The notes under the pieces are model-generated. The model saw only the letters and a list, made by a program, of their open reading frames with translations. It was not told where the DNA came from and did not search any database. A stretch of 64,000 nucleotides of DNA from positions 46,807,501 through 46,871,500 of the forward strand of contig CANTUV010000008.1 of assembly GCA_947685225.1 (NCBI GenBank), written 5' to 3'. This DNA comes from Garcia nutans (taxonomy: Eukaryota; Streptophyta; Magnoliopsida; Malpighiales; Euphorbiaceae). Position numbers and translations under genes: made by a program. Positions 12,015 to 23,841 of this stretch are shown in pieces (position 1 is the stretch's first letter; every line of letters starts with the position of its first letter).

Positions 12015-13392
12015 GTAAAGGTTAATTCACTCAAACCACTCATGACTGCATACTGCCATAAACTTGCTTAATTATCCAATCTCTCTCACTGATTTTCTCA
12101 AGAAATAATTCGAAGGTCTTTTTGTTTGGATGTAATGGGGCTAAGGTGAAGGTGTGAGAAAAGACATTTAAGTTGGAACATCAAGAAATGGAGTATCTAA
12201 ATTAGACAATACTCTTGCTTAAAAACTCGTAACTCCCTCAAATGACATATTTATCAACCCTTGATAGTCTCACATACTTGCATACTTAAAGAAAAGTAAT
12301 GAGTCGAAATTCCTCTTTGATGACTAATGCTAGAAAATATATGAATTTTGTATATATATATCTTCTCTTTTATTTTTATTTATATATATATATATATACA
12401 AAATATAAAATAGCATTGAACATCTAGCTCAAATGTAGAGGAAAAGAATAATCGACTCTTAGTCAAATACAATGTGCAAAGTATGCATTTCAGCCCCAAA
12501 TCTTACTAAAGCAATACTATTTATTTTTTTTTAATTGCTTACCCCACACTTATGAATTAAACCACCCTATTGTCATATCATAAGAAATTCCATTCCTTAA
12601 TGAAGGTATGATGATAATAGGAAAATGTTTAGTTGTGAATTGAGTTGATCAATCAAGAAAAAGTCAAAGGCTCAACTTGGCTCACTAAGGAATTCATAAT
12701 TAAGGGAGGTCTTTTTAAGCTAAAGGGGGTAATCCTAATTTGCCATTATCATTTTAAAACATGAGATGAAATCATAATGTGAGTTCAATTAGTATGCAAA
12801 AGCAAGCTCTAGAGATGCAAAATCATGAAGGTGCACACTCAAGAAAGAAAGTCGATTGACAATAATATTCAATCTATGAGGCTCAAAACTCACAAAGGGT
12901 GGGTTCTCAGAGATTTATATATCATGAATAGCAGAATGTGAAAATTGATCCTGAATGAATTCAAATGCTAATCTCTATGCTGATACTAAAGGCTCAAATA
13001 TAATGTTAGAATTACAGAAAAGTCAATAAGTTTCCAACAATTATGCCATGAACAACGCACAATATAACACACAAAGATAAACAAAACAAAAATTAAAGGA
13101 AAGCTTAAAGATTACCCCACACTTATGAGTTACATTATCCTCAATGGAAACAAGGATAATAAAGAAAAAGAGTTAAGGTACAACCTGTTTTCCATTGTTC
13201 CCTTGTGAGGCAAACGCTACCTTTTCACCCACAAACATCAATTGTTCAGAAACAAAATACAATATATATATATAATAACTAAAATATAAAGTGTTAACAT
13301 TAAAAACAAAAATGAAAAATAACAACGAAAATATGTGATAACTAAACACAAGAAAGTAAGGAATTTTCTCAAAAGATTAGAGCCGATTCAAT
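12015..13392 (-). other. Athila 3' untranslated region
   Basis: No coding sequence. Contains an AT microsatellite (12350-12405) and two copies of a phrase reading AAGTGTGGGG on the minus strand (near 12545 and 13117), typical of the region after the Athila env-like frame. The normal polypurine tract is absent because the start of the 3' LTR is deleted. Confidence 0.6.
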
Positions 13393-14476
13393 CTATGGTG
13401 ATGGAGGATGTGATGATGATGCAGTTGAAGGATGGAGGCTCAGAATATTAGCAAGGTTGCTATTGATTTTGTCCAACTGTTGCAAGACCACAGCATGGTT
13501 ACGATCGACCTTGCTTTCCAGTGCCTCTATCCTATTAATGATCTCCTGATTGTCAGGGACCGGAGCATCTTCATCCAAATCAAGAGAATTTGAGTCGGAC
13601 TCCTCATGGACTCGTGTTCTCTTTTGTCCGCCCCCCGGTGCATCTGGCTCAACTGAAGCCATCACATAGGCCCCTCCTCTTTTTACAACCATATGCATCT
13701 TCTCAAGTGTGGCCAGGTCTAATGAATCATTACCCAAAATTGTAGTCAGACGGTAGTTACTCGGGTCAAAATCATCAAGAAGGGTTGTCGCTAAAGTGGT
13801 AACCAATCCTCCAATACAAATAGCACCCTTCTTTTTATTCACCACATTGTCAAAAACATCGGCCAACCAATAGCTGGCACTAATGGGTATGGCATTACAA
13901 GCATAGTCTAAGAAAAAGAATTCGCTAATTTCCACTACACCTGTGCTTTCCTTCCGTGCAAAGAACCCACAAGACATAAAGCGATGTAAATATCTTAGAG
14001 TGGGATTACTCAATTTTGTTGCCTTGGCCATTTGGCCACATATGTTCCCGAGCCCAATGCTCCCCATGCAAATTGTTGTTTATAACCCTTAGGTACAGAT
14101 TTTTCCCCTTGATATGGAAACCAAAGATAGCATTCAATTGCTCAATACTAATAACACATGGTTTCCCAAGCAATTTAAAATTTAACCTAATGCAAATTCT
14201 CTATTCATCTCTTTCAACCTTAAGAGATGTTAAAAATTCCATGGTAAGCTCTTGAAATTGCAAAGGTCGAAGGGAGACTAATTTCTCCCACCCAAGGTTT
14301 TGAACATAGCTATAAAAATTATCCTTAATATGAAGAGCAATAAGGGATTAATCGCTAACATACCTCGCTGGAAAGAAACCCCTAGCTAGAAGAGTTGCTC
14401 TCCTTGAAGATGAAGATGGAGCTAAAGTTGGAGGTTGCCTCCTCTTGTGGTGGGACTCCGTCTTTGTTCTAGGCAT
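13393..14476 (-). pseudogene. Athila env-like / ATHILA ORF-1-type protein, broken
   Basis: The minus-strand frame begins MPRTKTESHHKRRQPP at 14476. After an in-frame TAA (near 14350) it continues as ALHIKDNFYSYVQNLGWEKL, then FLTSLKVERDE, a TAG (near 14205), and IRLNFKLLGKPCVISIEQ. A frameshift near 14015 moves to the 224-residue open frame 14067-13393, which contains NPTLRYLHRFMSCGFF, a hydrophobic segment ICIGGLVTTLATTLL, an acidic linker and a C-terminal heptad-like segment (IINRIEALESKVDRNH) suggesting a short coiled coil. Position after integrase and overall pattern match the extra ORF of Athila elements, sometimes called env-like; its function is unproven. Not a working envelope gene here. 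Confidence 0.75.
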
Positions 14477-15245
14477 ATTGATAGTTTTGGAGAAAATTGA
14501 AGCTTTAACGGATTCAATTGGTTTTGGAAGAGAAAAGAAGAAGATTCAATGGGTTGAATTTGGTTTTGTTTAAGAAAAATGGAGAATTAGTGGGATTTTG
14601 GAGCTTTTAGAAAATGATCATGGAGGTTTTGGAGAGAAGGAGCCGTGAGAGAGAGAAAGGAAAAAGGGAAACTAGGGATTTAAAATGAAAGAAAAGGGCT
14701 GAAATCATGTTTTTAGGCTTGGAAATAAAGGTGACACGGCCAAGCTTGATTTAGCTTGGCCATGTCTGAAACTTTTGAAGGGACACAGCCAGCGGCTTGG
14801 CTGTGTCCCTTGAACGTGTTTGCTACTGTGAAAGAAGAAATTGCAAGACAAAGAAAGGAACAAGGGAATAGGATTGGCCGTGTCTGTGTGACATGACCAA
14901 GAACACGGCCAAGCCTTTTGACCGTGTCTGATTCTGTGTGTTTTGGGCTTGCTTGACATAGCCAGTGACTTGGCCGTGTCAAGTGGCAGTGTCCTTCACT
15001 GCCATTTTGGCTTTTTTTTTGTGTCACCAAATCTAAAAGAAATGCAATCTTCTTCCTTGCTTAACCCTGAAACACATTAAAAAAAAATAAAAACCGATCA
15101 AAGCACCCATTCCATTTATTTAAACCAAACATGAAATTAAAATTGCTAAATATGAAATTGTAACTATGAAAAGAAATGCAAACCGATGGCTTGCCTCCCA
15201 TTTAGCGCTTCTTTAATGTCGTGTAGCTGGACATTACTGCAAGAC
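14477..15245 (-). other. Athila spacer between integrase and env-like frame, with inverted-repeat motifs
   Basis: Non-coding. The segment 14731-14995 holds several copies of the GACACGGCCAAG / CTTGGCCGTGTC motif, including a 14-bp stem (one mismatch) at 14733-14766 with a 6-base loop. Confidence 0.7.
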
Positions 15246-16343
15246 TTAAGGATCGTAGATCAAAGTACTATCGATGATCTTTACTTCTTGGAACCCCTCA
15301 TTATATGGTTTAACTCTCTGTCCATTTACTTTAAAAGTTTCATTCGTTCGAGAGTTAAGAAATTCTATAGCACCAGAAGGATATACCTGAGTTATCTCGA
15401 AAGGACCACTCCATCGAGACTTTAGTTTTCCTAGAAACAGTCGGAGATGAGAATTAAATAGCAAAACCTTCATACCTGGGCTCAATGTCTTTCGTACTAA
15501 AATTCTGTCATGAAGTGCTTTAGTGCGGCCCTTATAAATCCTCGAACTCTCATATGCCTCGTTCCTTAGTTCATCTAACTCTGAAATTTGCAGAAAATGT
15601 TCTCTCTTTGCCTTGTCCAAATCTAAATTGAAAGTCTTAATTACCCAATATGCCTTGTGCTCTAACTCCACTGGTAAATGACAAGCCTTACCAAAAACCA
15701 ATCGGTATGTACTCATACCCAAGGGAGTCTTGAAAGCAGTTTGATATGCCCACAATGCATCATTCAATCTACTTGCCCAATCCTTCCTTGATGAGTTGAC
15801 TGTTTTTTCCAGAATTCCTTTGATTTGCTTGTTGGATGTCTCAACTTGTCCTGAAGTCTGTGGATGGTATGGGGTCGCTACCTTGTGTTTCACACTTGAC
15901 TTGTGCATTAATTTCTCAAAACGTTTGTTGCAGAAATGACTTCCCCCATCACTGACTATCACTCTTGGCGTGCCAAATCTGCTAAGAATGTATTCCTTCA
16001 CAAATTTAACAACCACATTAGCATCATTAGTTCGGGTGGGGATTGCCTCCACCCATTTTGAAACATAATCAACAGCAACTAAAATGTACTCATAACCAAA
16101 AGATTTGGGAAAAGGACCCATGAAGTCTATTCCCCAAACATCAAACTATTCAACCACAATATAAGATTGAAGGGGCATTTCATTCCTCCTCCCAATATTA
16201 CCTACTCTTTGACAGCGGTCACAATGCTTACAATATTCTTGAGCATCTTTGAATAGAGTAGGCTAGTAAAATCCACTTTGAAGCACTTTTTCTGCAATCT
16301 TTCTCCCTCTAAAATGACCAGCACAGTGAAGGTCATGACAAAA
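15246..16343 (-). pseudogene. Athila integrase, broken
   Basis: Integrase would insert the DNA copy into the genome. The minus strand starts just after the RT frame with CHDLHCAGHFRGRKIAEKV and YCKHCDRCQRVGNIG (HHCC zinc-binding domain), interrupted by TAG near 16265 and TAG near 16150. The open stretch 16121-15246 (291 residues) holds the DDE core: VAVDYVSKWVEAIP (first Asp), IVSDGGSHF (second Asp) and GQVETSNKQIKGILEK (Glu), followed by the C-terminal domain with WSGPFEI. The catalytic triad is intact, but the zinc domain is cut off by the stops and by the TAA ending the RT frame at 16344. No chromodomain is present, as expected for Athila. Confidence 0.9.
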
Positions 16344-18560
16344 TTAAAGAACACTCAGTTGTTCTTCCTCAGATACACACCTGCAAACTATCTCATCTTT
16401 GCATATCCGGAATAGGTAAGGTTCATCCCAAAAATAGAATTTACTCGTGTGCAAAAACCTTTTCTTTTCCTGAAATGACATGTCAGAACGCAAAATACCA
16501 CAAGCAAGATAGTTAGTAATATCTGCAAACCAAGGTGAATTCATTATCGCAAACAACTGCTCATCAGGAAATGCTTCTAGATTTCTATGAATGCTATCAG
16601 ATGTAAGATTTTCACCAAAGAAAGGTAATCTAGATAAATGATCAGCTACAACATTTTCACTTCCCTTAGTATCTTTTATTTGAAAATCAAATTCTTGCAA
16701 TAATAACACCCATCTAATTAAACGAGGTTTAGCATGTTGTTTTGTCAAGAGATATTTTAGAGCTGCATGATCTGAATGCACAATAATTTTAGACCCAATC
16801 AAATATGCTCTAAACTTATCCAAGGCAAAAACAACAGCTAGCATTTCTTTTTCAGTTGTTGTGTAATTAACTTGTGCACTATTTAGGGTCAAACTAGCAT
16901 AATAGATCACTCTCAAAAATTTCTCAACCCTTTGCCCAAGGACAGCTCCTACTGCGTGATTGGAGGCATCACACATAATTTCAAAAGGTAATGACCAAAC
17001 AGGAGCTACAATTACCGGTGCACTGGTTAATTTTTCCTTAAGGGAATTAAAGGCTTGCGTGCATTGTGTAGTAAATTCAAATGGAACATCTTTCCCAAGA
17101 AAATGACACAATGGTTGGCTTATTTTAGAAAAATCTTTAATAAACCTCCAGTAAAAACCTGCATGCCCTAGAAAGCTTCTTATTCCCTTAACAGAGGTAG
17201 CTGGGGGTAACTTAGCAATCAACTCTACCTTAGCTTTATCCACCTCAATCCCTTTACTAGACACAACATGGCCTAATACAATGCCGTGAGTAACCATGAA
17301 ATGACTCTTTTCCCAACTCAAAGTGAGGTTACATTCAATGCATCTCTCAAGCACAAGAACAAGTTTACTGAGGCAATTATCAAAAGAGTCACCAAAAATA
17401 GAAAAATCATCCATAAATACCTCAATAAAATCATCTATCATATCCGTGAAAATAGACATCATGCATCTCTGAAAAGTTGCAGGCGCATTGCACAAGCCAA
17501 AGGGCATACGCCGAAATGCATAAGTCCCAAAAGGGCAAGTAAAAGTGGTCTTGGATTGATCCTCTGGTGATATCGGCACCTGATAATAACCTGAAAGTCC
17601 ATCCAAAAAGCAATAATGTGAGTGTCCATAAAGTTTATCCAGCATCTGATCAATAAAAGAAAGAGGGAAATGATCTTTCTTTGTGGCTTTGTTCAACTTC
17701 CTATAGTCGATACACATTCTCCACCCAGTGGTAGTCCTAGTAGGAACCATTTCATTCTTTTCATTTTTTACCACAGTGATTCCTGATTTCTTAGGCACTA
17801 CATGTATTAGGCTAACCCACTCACTATTGGTTATTGGGTATATCACTCCTTCATCAAGCAATTTAAGCACTTCCTTCTTAACCACTTCACTCATGTTTGG
17901 GTTAAGGCGCCTTTGGGTCTCTCTCACAGGTTTAGCTCCCTCTTCTAAGATAATTCTATGCATGCACATTGAAGGGCTAATACCTTTGATATCACTCCAT
18001 CCCCATCCTATTGCTCTTTTCAATCTTTTTAATTCACTCGCCAACCTCTTCTCTTCCCTTTCACTAAGTTCGCTAGAAATTATCATAGGTAAGGTGTTGT
18101 GATCTCCTAAAAACACATATTTCATATTTTTAGGCAACTCTTTTAGCTCTAACTCAAGTGAAGGATTATTCTCTTCTTTTTGGATGGAGGGGAGCTCAAA
18201 TGCTGGGTCTTCCTTAAGTTCCTCTATTTCAGCACTTTCTAATATCTCAAGGCAACTGGCTATTTCTGAGTCAAAAATATCCAAGCCACGATCTAAGGTC
18301 AGTGCCAGCTCCAATTTATCCGAAGAACCTGTTTGCAAGAAAACATCTGAAACAACTGCGTCAATACAATCAATCAAAGAGCAATCCTCATATAATGCAG
18401 TTGTAGGAATGGGAGTAGTGTTAAAAATAGAAAATTCAACCGTTTGTCCCAAGACAGTCATTGACAATTTACCATTTTTAACATCAATCAAGGTCCATAA
18501 AAGGCCTACCCAGTAAAATAGTGTGTGCGGATGGTGTAGGGTTATTTCCTTCCATGTCAA
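16344..18560 (-). pseudogene. Athila reverse transcriptase and RNase H (738-codon open frame)
   Basis: Copies element RNA into DNA and removes the RNA strand. RT motifs in order: VVPKKSG, GWRMCIDYRKLNKATKKDHF, YCFLDGLSGYYQVPI, TFTCPFGTYAFRRMPFGL, the active site EVFMDDFSIFGDSF and LGHVVSSKGIEVDK. RNase H follows with MCDASNHAVGAVLG, TTTEKEMLAVVFALDKF, HSDHAALKYLL and VADHLSRLP. FMDD replacing YxDD is normal for Athila. The first 40 or so residues of the open frame come after a frameshift from the protease frame (near 18500). The stop at 16344 separates it from integrase. The catalytic parts are uninterrupted, making this the best-preserved piece of the nest. Confidence 0.93.
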
Positions 18561-18831
18561 GAACTATAAAATCCATAGGCACTATCAACCCACCAACCTT
18601 AACTAACACATCTTCTATAACTCCTTTCGGGAATCTAAGAGATCTATCAGCTAATTGCAAGACCATTTTGGTAGGTTTAAGTTCCCCAAGTTCTAATTCA
18701 AGATACACAGAATAAGGAATCAAATTAACACTGGCTCCTAAATCACACATGCCATCAGTCCCCTTTCCATTACTCATAGTAATTTTAATTATGAAACTGT
18801 CAGGATCCTTTAGCTTCGGAGGTAGTTTATG
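18484..18831 (-). pseudogene. Athila protease, frameshifted
   Basis: Follows gag after a TAA (near 18832): KLPPKLKDPDSFIIKI, then CDLGASVNLIPYSVYLEL, the Athila form of the aspartic protease active site (DLGAS in place of DTGA/DSGA), then TILLGRPFM, the usual protease C-terminus. The frame ends at 18484 after a frameshift, while the continuation (TLIDVKNGKLSMTVLG) is in the RT frame. It would cut the gag-pol polyprotein. Confidence 0.88.
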
Positions 18832-20610
18832 TTACAGAACATCACTAGCTACCTCTGACACTATCACCTTTTCATTTGGCTCATACCTCTTTTTCTTGGT
18901 GTTCAATTCCTTGAAGAATTTGGCATAAGCCGGCATGTTCTTTATTGCTTCAAGTAAAGGTAAGTTAATACTTACCTTACACGGCATGTTGAAGATGTAT
19001 GAAAATTGCTTATCTTGTTTATCATTCTTCAACCTGCTGGGGAATGGTATAGGAGGTCGGTAAGGATTACTTGCCTTATGTAAATCTGCTGAAGGAGATT
19101 TCTCCATTGATTTTTCTCCAGCACCCCTGTCCTCTAGTTCTCCTTCCTTTTTGTTCTCTTGATCACCTGCATTCACAAAATTATTTTCAACATCATTATT
19201 TATTACCTTGCCACTTCTAAGAATAGTCACTGCTTGTGCTTGCTCAGGTTGACGCAAAAATTTTCCTTTTTGTTGAATCTGCATCTGTTGTGCAAGTTGT
19301 CCCACTTGAGTCTCCACTTTCTTAAAAGATGCTTCCAATGAATCCAACCTTTTATTATTCATCTCTTGATTCTTGGTACTGACTTGGATAAAAGCATGTA
19401 AACTATCCTCCAAACTCTCTCTCTTAGGCTGCCCTTGATTTGAATATTGCCCCGGCGGTTGATTTTATCTCTGGAACAAATGGAAAGGTTGTTGAGAATT
19501 ATTTGTTGCCCAGGAAAAGTTTGGATAATTCCACCAACCAGGATTGTAAGTGTTTGAGAAAGGATCATTCCAGGCTCTTGGTTGATATCCCCCCATAGCA
19601 ATAACATGCTCAGCCTCATTTCCATAAGACTCGTATGCAGAGGGACATATATTTGCTCCATGCCCAAAAGTTCCACAAATTCCACACACTTCTTGAGTGG
19701 ATGAAGAAGTATTGTTCTTCATGTTCAGCATCTATACTTGCCTTGTCAATTCAGCTATCTGATTGACCATCTCATTGTTGGCTTCCAATTGATTTACCCC
19801 TTTACTTCTTCCTCTTACACTTTTCTGTTGAGAATTAGCTCCTAGCATTTCAAAGATTTCATAAGTCTCATCTGCTGCCTTTTCTCCCATAGCTTCCCTA
19901 GCTGCATTATCAACAGTATTCTGAAATTGCTGGGTTAGACCATCGTAGAAAAACTGATTCAGCAGTTGAAGTGGGTAGTGATGGTGTAGACACTGGATTA
20001 ACAACATCTTAAACCTGTCCCAAGCCTCATGAAATGGCTCTCCTTCAAATTGAGCAAATGTAGCTATTTTTACTCTTAATTCAGCTATCTTCTGATGTGA
20101 GTAAAATTTGCCCATAAATTTGTTATAGACTTGCTCCCAAGTTGTCAAAGAATTTTCAGGCAACATCATAAGCCAGCTCTTTGCCCTATCCTTTAATGTG
20201 TACGGAAAACACCTCATCCTCAACTGGTCTTCTGTTAGTCCTCCCAATGGAAATGTGTTGAGGGTGGAGTAGAAATCCCGGATAAAATTCAAAGGATCTT
20301 CATTTGAAACTCCATAGAAAGATGGCAGCATGTTGTAATGGATATTCTTCAACTCATAATTTCTTGTTGCATCTGTCAATCTTATACATGAGGTGGAAGT
20401 CCCAATGACAGGTCTGGCAAAATCCCTCATAGTTCTTTGCCTTTCGTCTCACATATTGGTAGATTGTGCAGCATCCGACTCAAACTCAGAAATTTCCTCC
20501 TCTGTATCAAACTCGGCATACAGTTCAAACTCTTCTCTGCTCCTTTTCACTCTCTGAATTTCTGGAATAATTGGGTAAAGCTCTCCTCCAAGTGATCTCC
20601 TGCCTTGCAT
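18832..20610 (-). pseudogene. Athila gag, broken
   Basis: Starts MQGRRSLGGELYPIIPE at 20610, chosen because the same frame runs into the capsid region through a single TGA (near 20450). The capsid core (20430-19732) includes FYGVSNEDPLNFIRDFYST, MRCFPYTLKDRAKSWL, TTWEQVYNKFMGKFY and FHEAWDRFKMLL. Stops at about 19732 and 19465 interrupt it. Between them is a zinc knuckle CGICGTFGHGANIC (CX2CX4HX4C). The tail 19413-18832 has a coiled-coil-like stretch (NNKRLDSLEASFKKVETQVG) and ends before protease. Gag would form the particle and bind RNA. Four stops make it inactive. Confidence 0.9.
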
Positions 20611-20722
20611 AAACAAAATTTCTGAAAAAAAGGAATTATTAAAAGCAAAAGAAAAATAAAATGTAAACAATGAAAAATAATTTAAAATATTTATGCCTAA
20701 TAAACAATTACGCCAATTAGCC

Positions 20723-20740
20723 TCCCCGGCAATGGCGCCA
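20723..20740 (-). other. Athila primer-binding site (tRNA-Asp type)
   Basis: Minus strand TGGCGCCATTGCCGGGGA, one base from the standard Athila PBS complementary to the tRNA-Asp 3' end; six bases after the LTR end. Confidence 0.88.
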
Positions 20741-20746
20741 AAAACT

Positions 20747-22383
20747 TGTTGCGCTCTAATAAACACTACTAGAACTACACTCGCAAGTATACGAGGCTGC
20801 TGTAGTATTTTGGTGAACACCTCAAGGTCGTCTCATAAGGAAGCTAGATAAGCTAATTATTTATCAAATCATAAATAACAAATTATCAATAAAATTAAAT
20901 TGCTAAACAACTAATGAAAACAGAACGAGTTGAATTTAAAACAATGAAAGTAACTGAACAGGTATATTGATTCACTTAATAGAAAGGTCTAGGGTTTGCA
21001 CTTCTCTACTAACTTATATGTATGAACGGCTATTCCTCTCAACCAATTTAATTTCAAAGATCAGATTTCAAGCAACTTAATTAATCGAATCAAGGAAATA
21101 AGCTCTCGCATTCAAACCTCTATCAAATAATCTTGTTACAAATGAAATGATCTTTTTCTTAGGTTTATATTTCTAATTCACCTAAGTCCCTAATTGAATT
21201 GTTCCAACATTAGACTTCATTTCTCAATCCTTCATCTAAATACCTCAAACACATAATTGGTGGCCAATCAATTATATATTAACATTAATCCATTCAATTA
21301 AGGATAAAAGAAATAATTCAGTTAAGAGCAATAACCATTTCATACAATCATAGTAGATCCATACAAACCCTAGACTAGATCAAAATTAGTTCATAATGAT
21401 GCTATCAAACAAATTCATCTCATTAAAATTCAAAGAAATTAATTTAGACATTAGAGAATTCATGAATACAATTCCAATGAAACTTAAGAGATAGAGTTTG
21501 AGAACAAAACCAAATTACAAACTTTCTTTGGCTTTTGAAGAATCTCTTGTTCAGATTTTTGCTAAAAGAATAATGCAATGGCTAAAACTAATTTGATCTA
21601 GAGTGTTTGCATGAAAGTGAAATCAAAATTCAAAAGAAAAGTGAAGAATAGATTAAAAGTTTGTGTTGGACGGCTGGAAGTGTGTAACTCCCTTTCTCTT
21701 GCTCAGATTTTTCTTATTTATATAAAACCCTCGCTCAAAATCTGCGTTTCCTTTCTTTCCTTAGCCCCATGGAATGAAATGGCCAAGCTTGGCTTGGACG
21801 TGTCACCTAGGTGTGTCATCTTCTGTTTCTCCTTTGGTCTTCTTTGTTCTTTGAAGATGAGAGTGACACAGCCAGTGGCTTGGCCGTGTCACTTGCCAGT
21901 GTCACTTACTGATTCTCTTCTTTCTTTGCTCTTCTTTCTTGGCTTAATATGGGACACGACCAAGCTTGTGGCCATGCCATGTGACACAGCTAGTGGCTTG
22001 GCCATGTCTCCTGCCCGTGTCATGATCTGCCAAAAATTTCCTTGAGGTGACACGGCCAAGCTTGATTTGGCTTGGCCATGTCTTGCTGGTTCATGCTCTT
22101 TTTTCTTTGTTTTAATCTTCCAAGGGAGTTTTTTGCACATTAACCTAAAACAAACACTTTAAACAAACTTTAAACAAGAATCAAATAAACATTAACCAAA
22201 AATGCATAAACATCACACTAAAAACTAGTACAAAAATGACATAAACACTGGGATAAATTAAAACTACCAAAATTGATGAAATCACTAAATAAATAGATTA
22301 AAACTACCAAAATGAATGAAGAAAACAATAATCATCATAATAAATAAGTTACAATTCTATGACAAAAAACTAATAAAACAACA
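20747..22383 (-). repeat. 5' LTR of Athila
   Basis: 1637 bp, starting TGTTGTTTTATTAG (minus strand, 22383) and ending GCGCAACA; the TGTTG/CAACA ends form the short terminal inverted repeat. Inverted repeats with core GTGACACGGCCA lie at 21860-22090, including a 13-bp stem with one mismatch at 22049-22082. Confidence 0.88.
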
Positions 22384-23841
22384 GAAGTTAGGAGTTTTCT
22401 AGGATTGGCATGTTATTATCACCAGTTTGTGAAAGGAATCTCCATGATAGCTATGCCACTTACAAGACTACTTTGAAAAGGTGTGAAATTTGTGTGGAAA
22501 GATCGATGTCAGGTGAGTTTTGAGCAGTTGAAAGAAATGTTGACACAAGCTCCTATCCTTACCCTACCTGTGAAAGGTAAACCATATGTGATTTATAGTG
22601 ATGCTTCACATAATGATTTGGAATGTGTTTTGATGTATGAGGGTGAAGTTATTGCATATGCTTCAAGCCAGTTGAAACCCCATGAGTTTAATTATCCGAC
22701 TCATGATTTGAAGTTGGCAACCATTGTGTTTGCATTGAAGATTTAGTGGCTTTATAATTTATATGGAGAGAAATGTTTTATATACACTTATCATAAGAGT
22801 TATGAGTATTTGGGGGTCCAAAAGGATCTAAATCTTTAGCAGAGATGATGGTTGGAGCTAATAAAGGACTATGATTGTTTAATTGACTATCAACCAAGCA
22901 AGGTGAATGTTGTTATAGATTCCTTGAGTCGGAAGTTCATGGCAAGGTTGACTGTCTATTCTCTTTTATTGCTTGTTGAGTTGTGAACTTTGGGTGCTAA
23001 ATTTGAGATATGTGATGATGGTGCCGATGGCTTAGTTGCAAGTGATCTCATTATTGCTGAATAAAATTAAAGAAGCACAAAAGACATATTTAAAACTCCA
23101 AAAGATTATGGAGGATTTTTAGAAGGGAAGAGTAAGGATTTTCATGTTAGAGATTATGGCAGTTTGTGGTATAGAGATCTATTATGTATTCCTAAGAATG
23201 TTGAATTGAAAAAGAAGATTCTAGAGGAAGCACATCAATCACCTTATCTTATGCATCCTAGGAGTACCAAGAATTATCAAGATTTGAAGCAACATTATTG
23301 GTGGATAGGTATAAAGAGGGATATAACAGAGTTTGTGTCTAGATGCCTTACTTTTCAGTAAGTAAAGGCTGAACATCAGGTTCCTTCAAGATTGTTGTAA
23401 CCATTATCAGTGCCCGAATGAAAATAGGAGCAAGTGACTATAAATTTTGTATCCGGACTACCCTTGACCCAGAGGAAACATTATGCAATCTAGATAATAG
23501 TGGATAGGATGACGAAGTCAGCTCACTTCCTTCCAGTCAGAATGGATTATTCTCTTGATAAGTTAGCTAAGTTACTTGGCATCCCAGTTTCATTTCATAT
23601 GAAAATGAGATCCAACATTCACATCCAGATTTTGCAAGAGTTTACGGATTCCTTAGGGACACTAGGTTGCACTTCAGCACTGCTTTTCATCCATAAACAT
23701 ATGGACAGTCAGAGAGAGTGATATAGGTCTTGGAGGATATGCTGAGGAGTCATATCACTGAGTTTACCGGAAGCTGGGATAGGCACTTACCCTTGATTGA
23801 ATTCACCTACAACAACATATACCCGTCCAACATTAGGATGG
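22384..23841 (+). pseudogene. Host Tekay pol: RT end, RNase H, integrase N-part, broken
   Basis: Host coding resumes after the Athila copy. VRSFLGLACYYHQFVKG (RT C-terminus) repeats sequence already present at 10764-10850. Then KFVWKDRCQVSFEQLKEML and VIYSDASHNDLECVLM (RNase H), YASSQLKPHEFNYPTHDLKL, a TAG near 22747, and DYQPSKVNVVIDSLSRK. Integrase: HPRSTKNYQDLKQHYWW and SRCLTFQ, where the second cysteine of the zinc CxxC is now Phe. Next comes IVDRMTKSAHFLPVRMDYS, and LIEFTYNNIYPSNIRM leads to the insertion point at 23841. At least five stops or frameshifts. The next codons (MAPYEALYGRKCRT) are found at 43936, after element X. Confidence 0.9.

Larger units (their letters stand above)
10846..22383 (-). 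mobile_element. Athila element, minus strand, inserted in host RT
   Basis: Order on the minus strand: 5' LTR (22383-20747), tRNA-Asp-type PBS, gag, protease, RT/RNase H, integrase, an Athila-type env-like frame, 3' UTR, and a truncated 3' LTR (12014-10846). The RT with the FMDD variant, the DLGAS protease, the PBS sequence and the extra downstream ORF together identify the Athila lineage. All genes carry stops or frameshifts, though RT/RNase H is open for 738 codons, so decay is moderate. The left end is abnormal: about 30 bases of LTR terminus are missing and an 85-bp piece of host pol is duplicated on both sides. Confidence 0.92.

Noticed and set aside
17286..18516. Several plus-strand open frames
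   Set aside because: Antisense shadows of the Athila RT and protease.
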